NCBI RefSeq assembly: GCF_000980885.2
Contig: NZ_LBDA02000010.1
Span: forward strand, 1-46,560
Reading direction: 5' to 3'
Source of the DNA: Streptomyces malaysiense
GTDB taxonomy: Bacteria > Actinomycetota > Actinomycetes > Streptomycetales > Streptomycetaceae
Length of the DNA: 46,560 nt
In this document: piece after piece, positions 33,749 to 40,963 of the stretch
Position numbering within the stretch: the first letter of the stretch is position 1
How the letters are laid out: every line of letters starts with the position of its first letter
The notes under the pieces: generated by a model
Seen by the model: the letters and a program-made list of their open reading frames with translations, nothing else
The model's database searches: none
What the model was told of the DNA's origin: nothing
Program-made: the position numbers and the translations under genes

Positions 33749-35555
33749 GCTGCCCCTCGGCGACTGGGTCGACTCCGGTGTGAACTGGCTCGTCGACCAC
33801 CTCTCCTGGCTCTTCGACGCCATCAGGGCCGTCATGGAGGGCATGTACAACGGCATCGACGCCGTTCTCGGCGCGCCCACGCCGCTGCTGATGGCCGGCA
33901 TCCTCGCCGTCCTCGCCTGGTGGCTGCGCGGCCTGCTCGCCGGTGTCCTCGCCTTCGCCGGATTCGCCCTGGTCGACTCGCTCCAGCTGTGGGACAAGGC
34001 GATGTCCACGCTCGCCCTGGTCCTCGTGGCCACCGTGATCGCCCTGGTGATCTCGATCCCGCTGGGCATCTGGGCGGCCCGCTCCAAGGCGGTCAGCGCC
34101 GCCGTACGGCCCGTCCTGGACCTGCTCCAGACGATGCCCTCCATGGTCCTGCTGATCCCGGCCATGCTCTTCTTCGGGCTCGGCACCGCGGCCGGCGTCG
34201 TGGCCACCCTGATCTTCGCCCTCGCCCCGGGCGTCCGCATGACCGAACTGGGCATCCGCCAGGTCGACGCGGAACTGGTCGAGGCCGCCGAGGCGTTCGG
34301 CACCACCCCGCGGAACATCCTGTGGCGCGTCCAGCTGCCGCTCGCCCTGCCGACCATCATGGCCGGCGTCAACCAGGTGATCATGCTGGGCCTGTCCATG
34401 GTCGTCATCGCCGGCATGGTCGGCACCGGCGGCCTCGGCGGCGCCGTGAACGAGGCCATCGGACAGCTCGACATCGGCTACGGCTTCGAGGCCGGCGTCG
34501 GCATCGTGGTCCTCGCCATCTACCTGGACCGCATCACCGGCGCGCTGGGCACCCAGCTGTCCACGTCCGGCCGCCGGGCCGCCGCCAGGGCGCCCCAGCG
34601 CGTGTGGTCGTACCGGCCGCGCCCGGTCGTCGCGGTCGTCGGGATCGTCGTCCTCGCGCTCGCCGCGGGCGGGATCGGCGTCTTCGGCCCCAACGGCACC
34701 TCCTCCGAGGCCTCCGGCACCGATGTCGGCAAGGGCAAGGAGATCAAGATCGGCTACATCCCCTGGGACGAGGGCGTCGCCTCCACCTTCCTGTGGAAGG
34801 AGATCCTCCAGGAACGCGGCTTCAAGGTCACCACCACCCAGTACGCGGCCGGTCCCCTCTACACCGGCCTCGCCACCGGGCAGATCGACTTCGAGACCGA
34901 CTCCTGGCTGCCCACCACGCACGCCGAGTACTGGAAGAAGTACGGCAAGCAGCTCGACGACATCGGCAAGTGGTTCGGCCCCACCTCCCTGGAGCTGTCC
35001 GTCCCCTCCTACGTGAAGGGCGTCGACTCCCTGGCGGACCTCAAGGCGCACGCCTCCGAGTTCGGCGGGAAGATCGTCGGTATCGAGCCCAGCGCCGGCG
35101 AGATGAGCCTGCTCAAGACGAAGGTCCTCAAGGAGTACGGCCTGAACGGCAGCTACCGGGTGATCGACGGCTCGACCCCGGCCATGCTCGCCGAGCTCAA
35201 GCGCGCCTACGCCCGCAAGCAGCCGGTCGTCGTCACCCTGTGGTCCCCGCACTGGGCCTACAGCAGCTACGACCTGAAGAAGCTCAAGGACCCGAAGGGC
35301 GCCTGGGGCAAGGGCGACGGCGTGCACACCCTGTCCCGCAAGGGATTCGCCGGGGACAACCCGCGGGTCGCCGGCTGGCTGAAGGACTTCTCCATGACCG
35401 AGAAGCAGCTCACCGGCCTGGAGGCGAAGATCCAGCAGGCCGGCAAGGGCAAGGAGCAGGAAGCGGTCCGCTCCTGGCTGCGCGAGAACCCCGGCCTGGT
35501 CGACAAGTGGGCGCCGGTCTCCGGCGAGCACGCCCAGAGCCAGGCGGCCGGGTGA
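33741..35555 (+). CDS. Glycine betaine ABC transporter permease fused to substrate-binding domain
   Basis: 604 residues. The N-terminal half is a permease with 6 or 7 membrane helices (LPLGDWVDSGVNWLVDHLSWLFDAI; EAAEAFGTTPRNILWRVQLPLALP is the EAA loop that contacts the ATPase). A single span (VVAVVGIVVLALAAGGIGVFG) then leads to an OpuAC-type binding domain (KIGYIPWDEGVASTFLWKEIL; WLPTTHAEYW with betaine-box aromatics). Tethered binding proteins of this kind are known in osmoprotectant importers. GTG start overlaps the ATPase gene. The operon ends at an exceptional hairpin. Confidence 0.92.
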   Translation: MPRLPLGDWVDSGVNWLVDHLSWLFDAIRAVMEGMYNGIDAVLGAPTPLLMAGILAVLAWWLRGLLAGVLAFAGFALVDSLQLWDKAMSTLALVLVATVIALVISIPLGIWAARSKAVSAAVRPVLDLLQTMPSMVLLIPAMLFFGLGTAAGVVATLIFALAPGVRMTELGIRQVDAELVEAAEAFGTTPRNILWRVQLPLALPTIMAGVNQVIMLGLSMVVIAGMVGTGGLGGAVNEAIGQLDIGYGFEAGVGIVVLAIYLDRITGALGTQLSTSGRRAAARAPQRVWSYRPRPVVAVVGIVVLALAAGGIGVFGPNGTSSEASGTDVGKGKEIKIGYIPWDEGVASTFLWKEILQERGFKVTTTQYAAGPLYTGLATGQIDFETDSWLPTTHAEYWKKYGKQLDDIGKWFGPTSLELSVPSYVKGVDSLADLKAHASEFGGKIVGIEPSAGEMSLLKTKVLKEYGLNGSYRVIDGSTPAMLAELKRAYARKQPVVVTLWSPHWAYSSYDLKKLKDPKGAWGKGDGVHTLSRKGFAGDNPRVAGWLKDFSMTEKQLTGLEAKIQQAGKGKEQEAVRSWLRENPGLVDKWAPVSGEHAQSQAAG

Positions 35556-35597
35556 CATCCGACCGGGCGGCCGGATGACCTGACCGTCCCGGACCGC

Positions 35598-35660
35598 CAC
35601 CACGAGGGGCGGACGGCACCGTACGACGATGGAGTACGGAGCCGTCCGCCCCTCGTGGTG
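35598..35660. terminator. 26-bp hairpin terminator of the betaine transporter operon
   Basis: A perfect 20-bp stem (35598-35617 with 35641-35660; arms begin CACCACGAGGGG) and, after one A/A mismatch, a further 6 bp (CCGTAC 35619-35624, GTACGG 35634-35639). Followed by TTCCCC. Confidence 0.92.
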
Positions 35661-35906
35661 TTCCCCTACGGGAAGAATCCGGCCAATCACCCAGCGTGAT
35701 GACTCTGGCTGGTGGGCATGTTCATCCCCAGGGGGGAAGCCGCGGGGGACCGGTCAGGACCGCCGGGGCCTGGCGAGAACGTGAGGGTAGGGGGTATTCG
35801 GTGAGTCGGGGATATGACACGCGCATGAAACCGTTTGCCGAACATGCGTAGGGTGCAGTGAAGCCATGTGAGGAACGCACCACGAGCGGGGGAGGGAGCC
35901 GGAGCG
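35661..35906 (+). other. Intergenic region before the XRE-cupin gene
   Basis: No gene seen in 246 bp after the terminator. The best promoter element is TAGGGT at 35849-35854, 52 nt before the XRE-cupin ATG, without a recognisable -35 at normal spacing. The region also has G-rich runs (35728-35765). Confidence 0.4.
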
Positions 35907-36479
35907 ATGGGCGACCACAAAGAGCAGCAGCCCGTACGGGTGGGCGCGGCGGTCCGGCGGCGCCGGCGTGCCCTGGAATTGACCCTGGCGGTCGTCGCCG
36001 AGCGCACCGGCCTGTCCGTGCCCTTCCTCAGCCAGGTGGAGAACGACCGGGCGCGGCCCAGCAGCACCTCCCTGGAGAAGCTGGCCGACGCGCTGCGCAC
36101 CACGGCCGTGGAACTCCTCGCCGCGGCGGACCCGGCGGCCACCGTCGACCTGGTGCGCGCCGAACCCCTCGCCGAGGACGACTTCGCCCCCCGCACCCGC
36201 AACCTGGTCCGCGGCCACCATCAGCTGCACGCCTCCGAGTTCACCGGCGACCACGACGCGGGCCGCGAGTTCCAGCACCGCAACGACGAGTTGATGTACG
36301 TCGCCGACGGCGCCGTCGAGATCGAGGCCGAGGGCCGCGCGTACCGCCTCGGCCGCGGCGACACGCTGTACCTCACCGGCGGGGTCAGACACCGCTGGCG
36401 GGCGACCGTGCCGGACACCCGGATCGTCGTGGTGGCGGTGGCCGAGCACATCGAGGCCGTGCGGGACCGGTCCCGGTGA
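35907..36479 (+). CDS. XRE-cupin transcriptional regulator
   Basis: 190-residue regulator with an N-terminal helix-turn-helix (VGAAVRRRRRALELTLAVVAERTGLSVPFLSQVENDRARPSSTSLEKLADALRT, at about 10-65) and a C-terminal cupin barrel (HRNDELMYVADGAVEIEAEG; RLGRGDTLYLTGGVRHRWRA, with likely ligand/metal His and Glu). This architecture occurs in regulators of amino-acid, polyamine or antibiotic catabolism. ATG 35907 is preferred over a start at 35868, with GGAGGGAGCCGGAG upstream. Its stop overlaps the GTG of the next gene, so the two are co-translated and probably functionally linked. Confidence 0.87.
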   Translation: MGDHKEQQPVRVGAAVRRRRRALELTLAVVAERTGLSVPFLSQVENDRARPSSTSLEKLADALRTTAVELLAAADPAATVDLVRAEPLAEDDFAPRTRNLVRGHHQLHASEFTGDHDAGREFQHRNDELMYVADGAVEIEAEGRAYRLGRGDTLYLTGGVRHRWRATVPDTRIVVVAVAEHIEAVRDRSR

Positions 36480-37198
36480 GGCGCGTCGTCTCCCTGGTCC
36501 CCTCGCTCACCGAGGCCGTGGCCGAGACGCTGCCCGGGGCGCTCGTCGGGGCCACGGACTGGTGCGGTCATCCGGAGGACCTGGACGTCGTCCGCATCGG
36601 CGGGACCAAGAACCCGAAGGTGGAGCGCATCGTCGAGCTGGCGCCCGACGTGGTGATCGCCAACGAGGAGGAGAACCGCGTCCCGGACCTCGACGCGCTG
36701 CGCGCGGCGGGGCTGGAGGTCCTGGTCACCGAGGTGCGGACGGTGCCGGGGGCCTTCGTGGAGCTGGCGCGGGTGCTGGCGGCGTGCGGGGCGCCCGAGC
36801 GGCCGGGCTGGCTGCGGGAGGCGGAGGCGGCGTGGAGCGCGCTGCCGGAGCCCGCCGACCGCCGGACGGCGGTCGTGCCGATCTGGCGCAGGCCCTGGAT
36901 GGTCGTCGGGCGGGACACCTTCGCCGGCGACGTGCTGGCCCGTCTCGGCGTCGACCACCTGTACGCGGACCATCCGGAGCGCTACCCCCGCATCCCCCTG
37001 GACGAGTTGCGGGCGGCGGCCCCGGACCTGGTCGTGCTGCCGGACGAGCCCTACCGCTTCACCGCGGAGGACGGCCCGGAGGCCTTCCCCGGCCTCGCCT
37101 GCGCGCTGGTCAGCGGGCGTGATCTGACGTGGTACGGCCCGTCCCTGGCGTGGGCGCCGCGGGTGCTGGGCGAGGCCCTGCGAGCAGCTCACCGCTGA
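36476..37198 (+). CDS. Orphan cytoplasmic helical-backbone metal-receptor (BtuF/FhuD-like) protein
   Basis: 240 residues, beginning VRRVVSLVPSLTEAVAETLP directly at a GTG that overlaps the previous stop. This fold normally belongs to extracytoplasmic binding proteins for vitamin B12 or ferric siderophores: VVSLVPSLTEAV, VERIVELAPDVVIANEEEN and AAPDLVVLPDEPYRF are typical. Here there is no signal peptide or lipobox, and no permease or ATPase gene adjoins it, so it should stay in the cytoplasm. A cobalamin- or metal-binding sensor or chaperone is possible. It converges with the TDT gene, overlapping it by 89 bp. Confidence 0.8.
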   Translation: MRRVVSLVPSLTEAVAETLPGALVGATDWCGHPEDLDVVRIGGTKNPKVERIVELAPDVVIANEEENRVPDLDALRAAGLEVLVTEVRTVPGAFVELARVLAACGAPERPGWLREAEAAWSALPEPADRRTAVVPIWRRPWMVVGRDTFAGDVLARLGVDHLYADHPERYPRIPLDELRAAAPDLVVLPDEPYRFTAEDGPEAFPGLACALVSGRDLTWYGPSLAWAPRVLGEALRAAHR

Positions 37199-38279
37199 GC
37201 AGCCCGCGCACCGTGCCGGACGCCGCCGCGAGCCACGCCGCGACGAGCAGGGCGTACAGCGCGACGGACAGTGCCTGGAACGCGGTGAGGGAGGTGTGCC
37301 GGGTGAGGGCGGCCGCGCCGGTCACGCAGGTGCCCACCGGGAAGGTGGCGCCCCACCAGGTCATCGCGAACCCCATGCCCCGGCGACGGGCCCGCACCAG
37401 ATGGGCGACGGACAGCGCCAGCCACATCAGCGCGAAGCCCATCACGGGCACCCCGTAGAGCACGGAGAACACGGCGAGGCCGTGCGCGTAGGAGGCCGGT
37501 ACGACGCCGGGCGCCGCGTTCGCGATCGAGCCGACGGCGGTGGTGGACTGCCCGAGCGGGCCGAGGACCAGGAACAGGGTCGGGGTGAGCGCGAGCGGCA
37601 GCGGGCCCGAGGTGATCAGCCGGCCGAGGACCAGCGGCAGCATCAGCAGGGTGGCGAACAGGCTGAGCCCGAACATCGCGAGACAGGCCAGCAGCAGGGT
37701 CTCGCGGGGCTGGCCCGGCGGCAGGTGCGGCACGAGCAGCGGGCCGAGCGCGGCCGACACCATCGGCGCCACCAGCGGCAGCAGCCACACCGGGGACGCC
37801 TGGGAGGGCTCGATGCGGTGCCGTACGGACATCAGGTAGGGCACGGCCACGGCCGCCCACAGCCCGGTCGCCGTACCCGCCGTGTACAGCACGGTGTCCA
37901 GGGCGACGGCAGCTCGGGTGCCCAGCCAGTCGTGCCCCGCGGTCAGCGCGCCGCCGCCCACGGCCAGCAGGGCCATGGAGAGGCAGCCGTAGAACGGGGC
38001 CATCGCCGGATCGAGGAGGTGGGCGCGCGCCTGGTCGCGATGGTGGATCCAGTGCAGGGTGCGGGCCGCCAGCAGGGTCACCAGCATCAGCAGCGACAGC
38101 AGCCAGACCGCGGCGAGGAGGGTGTGCGGACCGTCCGGCAGGGCCACCGGCAGCGCGGTGCCCGCCGTGCCGACGGCGGCGGTGCCCATGACGGAGGCGT
38201 ACCAGTTCGGGCCGAGGTGGCGGACCCCGGCGGCGCGGGGCGCGCGGCCGGCGGTGAGGGGCGGGGCGACGGTGACCAT
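37110..38279 (-). CDS. TDT-family (tellurite-resistance/dicarboxylate, SLAC1-like) transporter
   Basis: 389 residues with about ten hydrophobic segments, e.g. HTLLAAVWLLSLLMLVTLLAA and TATGLWAAVAVPYLM, and the family start NWYASVMGTAAVGTAG. Members move C4-dicarboxylates, sulfite or anions. A GTG at 38288 is an alternative start. It is divergent from the LysR gene, which is the likely regulator. Its 3' end overlaps the convergent metal-receptor gene. Confidence 0.86.
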   Translation of the reverse strand: MVTVAPPLTAGRAPRAAGVRHLGPNWYASVMGTAAVGTAGTALPVALPDGPHTLLAAVWLLSLLMLVTLLAARTLHWIHHRDQARAHLLDPAMAPFYGCLSMALLAVGGGALTAGHDWLGTRAAVALDTVLYTAGTATGLWAAVAVPYLMSVRHRIEPSQASPVWLLPLVAPMVSAALGPLLVPHLPPGQPRETLLLACLAMFGLSLFATLLMLPLVLGRLITSGPLPLALTPTLFLVLGPLGQSTTAVGSIANAAPGVVPASYAHGLAVFSVLYGVPVMGFALMWLALSVAHLVRARRRGMGFAMTWWGATFPVGTCVTGAAALTRHTSLTAFQALSVALYALLVAAWLAAASGTVRGLLSGELLAGPRPAPAAPTPGTGRTTSDHAR

Positions 38280-38336
38280 GGCATCCACCGTGCCCGGGGC
38301 AATCGTCGCTGACCAGGGAGTTCCCTTCTATGAGGG

Positions 38337-38353
38337 CATAAGCTGGGTTTATG
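38337..38353. promoter_or_regulatory. LysR-type inverted repeat overlapping the LysR start codon
   Basis: CATAA (38337-38341) and TTATG (38349-38353) form a CATAA-N7-TTATG dyad that includes the LysR ATG. TAAGCT at 38339-38344 is a -10 box 6 nt before that ATG. Binding here would block the regulator's own transcription. Confidence 0.4.
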
Positions 38354-39283
38354 AGCGAGGCGGAGAGGCCCGGAGGGCGGCGCGAGGGTACGGGGTCGTT
38401 GGCGCACCGGGTGCCGGATCTGGCGGCGCTGGAACTGCTGCTCGCGGTGGCACGGCTGGGGAGCCTCGGCGCGGCGGCGCGGGAGGTCGGGATCACGCAG
38501 CCGGCGGCGAGCAGCCGGGTCCGGTCGATGGAACGGCAGCTGGGGGTCGCCCTGGTGGACCGTTCCCCGCGGGGGTCCCGGCTCACCGACGCGGGTGTGC
38601 TGGTGACGGACTGGGCGCGGCGGGTGGTGGAGGCGGCGGCCGCGTTCGACGCGGGGGCGCGGGCGCTGCGGGACCGGCGGGACTCCCGGCTGCGGGTGGC
38701 GGCGAGCATGACCATCGCCGAGTACCTGCTGCCGGGCTGGCTGCTGGCGCTGCACGCCGAGCGGCCGGACACGGCGGTGTCGCTGCTGGCCGGGAACTCG
38801 GCGAAGGTGGCGGAGCTGCTGCTGTCCGGGGAGGCGGACCTGGGGTTCGTGGAGGGGCTCTCGGTGCCCGCGGGGCTCGACGCGGTGGTGATAGGGCGCG
38901 ACCGGCTGATCGTGGTGGCGGCGCCGGGGCATCCCTGGGCCCGGCGCCGCCGGCCGCTCTCGCCGGAGGAACTGGGACGGACGCCGCTGATCCTGCGGGA
39001 GCGGGGGTCGGGAACGCGGCAGGTGCTGGACGCGGCGCTCGGGGGGCTGGCCCGGCCGTTGATCGAGTTGTCCTCCACCACGGCGGTGAAGGCGTCGGCG
39101 GTGAGCGGGGCGGGGCCGTCGGTGCTCAGCGAGCTGGCGGTGCGGGAGGAGCTCGCCTCGCGGCGGTTGGTCGCGGTGCCGGTGGAGGGGGTTCCGCTCC
39201 GGCGCGACCTGCGGGCGGTGTGGCCGAAGGGGCACCGGCCGACGGGGCCGGCCCGGGACCTGCTGTCGTTGACGCGGGCGTGA
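38351..39283 (+). CDS. LysR-family transcriptional regulator
   Basis: 310 residues: N-terminal winged helix-turn-helix (LAALELLLAVARLGSLGAAAREVGITQPAASSRVRSMERQLGVALVDR) and C-terminal effector domain (VAASMTIAEYLLPGWLLALHAERPDTAVSL; PLILRERGSGTRQVLDAAL). It resembles CysB/CbbR-type regulators. There is no ribosome binding site; the -10 lies 6 nt upstream, so its mRNA is probably leaderless. It is divergent from the TDT transporter, whose expression it probably controls. The gene is followed by an imperfect hairpin (39286-39335). Confidence 0.9.
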   Translation: MSEAERPGGRREGTGSLAHRVPDLAALELLLAVARLGSLGAAAREVGITQPAASSRVRSMERQLGVALVDRSPRGSRLTDAGVLVTDWARRVVEAAAAFDAGARALRDRRDSRLRVAASMTIAEYLLPGWLLALHAERPDTAVSLLAGNSAKVAELLLSGEADLGFVEGLSVPAGLDAVVIGRDRLIVVAAPGHPWARRRRPLSPEELGRTPLILRERGSGTRQVLDAALGGLARPLIELSSTTAVKASAVSGAGPSVLSELAVREELASRRLVAVPVEGVPLRRDLRAVWPKGHRPTGPARDLLSLTRA

Positions 39284-39399
39284 GCCGGTGCCGGCCGGAG
39301 GAGTCCCGCCCGCCAGCGTCGCGCCGGCGGCACCGACGGCCCCGTGAGGGGCTCGGAGCACCGTGTGGCCCGCCGCGGTGGCGCCGCACCCGGGACCGT

Positions 39400-40086
39400 T
39401 CAGCCCGCCGCCGAGACCAGCCCCCGCATCACCCGCGGATCCTGTCCCATCTCCGGGTGCCACTGGACGCCGATCACCCACCCCCGGTGCGCCGGTAGTT
39501 CCACCGCCTCCACCGTCCCGTCCTCCGCGTGCGCCGACGGCAGGAGACCGCGGCCGAGGCGGGCCACCGACTGGTGGTGGTAGGTGGGGACCGACACCCC
39601 CTCGGGGACGAGGGAGGCGTACAGGGTGCCCGGTACGGGCTTCACCGGATGCGCGCCGAAGACGCCCACCGCCTCCGTGTGCCCCTCCAGGTGCTGGACC
39701 AGCGTCCCGCCCAGCGCCACGTTCAGCAGCTGCATGCCCCGGCAGATGCCCAGCAGCGGCGTGCCGGAGGCCAGCGCGGCGTGGATCAGGGCGAGTTCCC
39801 AGGCGTCGCGGGCCGGGGCCGGCGGGCCGGTGCGGGGATCGCGGCCGGCGCCGTAGCGGCCCGGGTCCACGTCCGGGCCGCCCGCGACGACCAGACCGTC
39901 CAGCCGGGCGACCGCCGCCGCGGCCAGTCCGGGGTCGTCCGGCGGCAGCATGCAGGCGAGGCCCCCGGCCCGCTGGACCAGCCGCGGATACGCGGCCGGC
40001 AGCAGTGCGGCCTCCAGCTCCCAGACCCCCCAGCGCGTCCCGGTCTCCAGATACGTGCTCACACCGATCAGCGGTCGTCCGCCCAC
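39400..40086 (-). CDS. Class I glutamine-amidotransferase-like hydrolase, PuuD type (gamma-glutamyl amide hydrolase)
   Basis: 228 residues. The nucleophile elbow GICRGMQ contains Cys115, and the His/Glu of the triad lies in VQWHPE. GTG 40086 has GGAGG 6 nt upstream. In polyamine catabolism PuuD releases glutamate from gamma-glutamyl-GABA. Here its place beside a gamma-glutamylating synthetase and two dehydrogenases suggests it cleaves the final gamma-glutamyl intermediate. It is preceded by an operator-like repeat that recurs, in degenerate form, in front of the synthetase gene. Confidence 0.87.
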   Translation of the reverse strand: MGGRPLIGVSTYLETGTRWGVWELEAALLPAAYPRLVQRAGGLACMLPPDDPGLAAAAVARLDGLVVAGGPDVDPGRYGAGRDPRTGPPAPARDAWELALIHAALASGTPLLGICRGMQLLNVALGGTLVQHLEGHTEAVGVFGAHPVKPVPGTLYASLVPEGVSVPTYHHQSVARLGRGLLPSAHAEDGTVEAVELPAHRGWVIGVQWHPEMGQDPRVMRGLVSAAG

Positions 40087-40097
40087 GCCAGCCTCCA

Positions 40098-40119
40098 AAA
40101 GGTATACTTCAATACCTTT
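40098..40119. promoter_or_regulatory. Operator-like inverted repeat before the amidohydrolase gene
   Basis: AAAGGTAT (40098-40105) and ATACCTTT (40112-40119) are perfect 8-bp arms with a 6-nt spacer, lying 12 nt before the start codon and covering the likely -10. GGT/ACC dyads of this form suit GntR/FadR regulators such as the neighbouring gene. Confidence 0.7.
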
Positions 40120-40130
40120 GCAGAATCCGC

Positions 40131-40868
40131 TTACGTCAGGAAGCCCCGCAGCAGCGCCGCCGTGCCGGCGCAGTGCTCCCGCATCATCTCCCGCGCGCCG
40201 TCGGCGTCCCCGTCGAGCACCGCCTCCACCAGCGCGGTGTGCTGCCGCTGGGAGTGCTCCAGGTTGCGCACCAGCAGCGGGATGCAGTCCAGCAGCTCGT
40301 TGACCTGCGCCCGCACCGCCGCGTACTGGGCGGTCAGCGAGGGGGAGCCGCACAGCTCGGCCAGGGTCAGGTGCAGGAGCGTGTCCAGGCGCCGGTAGTC
40401 GGCCAGCGGCGCCTCGTGCGTCTCGGCCAGCGCCTCCCGCAGCCGCTCGGCCTGCTCGTCGGTCAGCCCGTGCGCCGCGCACAGCCCGGCCGCGCCCACC
40501 TCCAGCACCTCGCGGAAGCGCAGCACGTCCTCGACGTCGACCGCCGCGATCCGCCGCCGCAGCTCGTCCTCGCCGGCGGCGTCCGCGCGGGGCAGCACGA
40601 ACGTTCCGCCGTACCGCCCGCGCCGCGCCTCCACCAGGCCCTGGTCCTGGAGCACCTTCAGCACCTCGCGCAGTGTCACCCGGCTGATCCCCAGCCGCTC
40701 CGCCAGCTCCCGCTCCGCCGGCAGCCGTTCGCCGCCCGGCACCAGGCCGAGCCGCACCACCTGGAGGATCTGCTCCAGGGCCTCCTCGAAGCCGTTGCCC
40801 GCCCGCACCGGCCGCAGCACCGGGGCGAGCCGGTCGCCCACCCCGTGCCACTCCGTGTGAGACGACAT
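40131..40868 (-). CDS. GntR-family (FadR-type) transcriptional regulator
   Basis: 245 residues: winged helix-turn-helix (LVPGGERLPAERELAERLGISRVTLREVLKVLQDQGLVEARRGRYGGTFV, around 50-100) and an all-helical FCD effector domain (DVLRFREVLEVGAAGLCAAHGLTDEQAERLREALAETH). ATG 40868 has AAGGGGG upstream; an earlier in-frame start at 40892 is less likely. Divergent from the glnA-like gene and next to the amidohydrolase gene, it is the evident regulator of the cluster. Confidence 0.9.
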   Translation of the reverse strand: MSSHTEWHGVGDRLAPVLRPVRAGNGFEEALEQILQVVRLGLVPGGERLPAERELAERLGISRVTLREVLKVLQDQGLVEARRGRYGGTFVLPRADAAGEDELRRRIAAVDVEDVLRFREVLEVGAAGLCAAHGLTDEQAERLREALAETHEAPLADYRRLDTLLHLTLAELCGSPSLTAQYAAVRAQVNELLDCIPLLVRNLEHSQRQHTALVEAVLDGDADGAREMMREHCAGTAALLRGFLT

Positions 40869-40890
40869 CCGCCGCACCCCCTTCCCAAGC

Positions 40891-40912
40891 AATGGTTCTG
40901 AGCAATACCTTA
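40891..40912. promoter_or_regulatory. Degenerate copy of the FadR-type operator before the glnA-like gene
   Basis: AATGGTTC (40891-40898), 6-nt spacer, ATACCTTA (40905-40912). The right arm matches the operator at 40098-40119 in 7 of 8 positions and the left arm in 5 of 8, with the same spacing. It lies between the divergent regulator and synthetase genes. Confidence 0.5.
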
Positions 40913-40963
40913 TGGCTCCCGGCCCGGCCGAAGAAGCGCGAGAGCGCCCGAGGAGGCTTTTCC

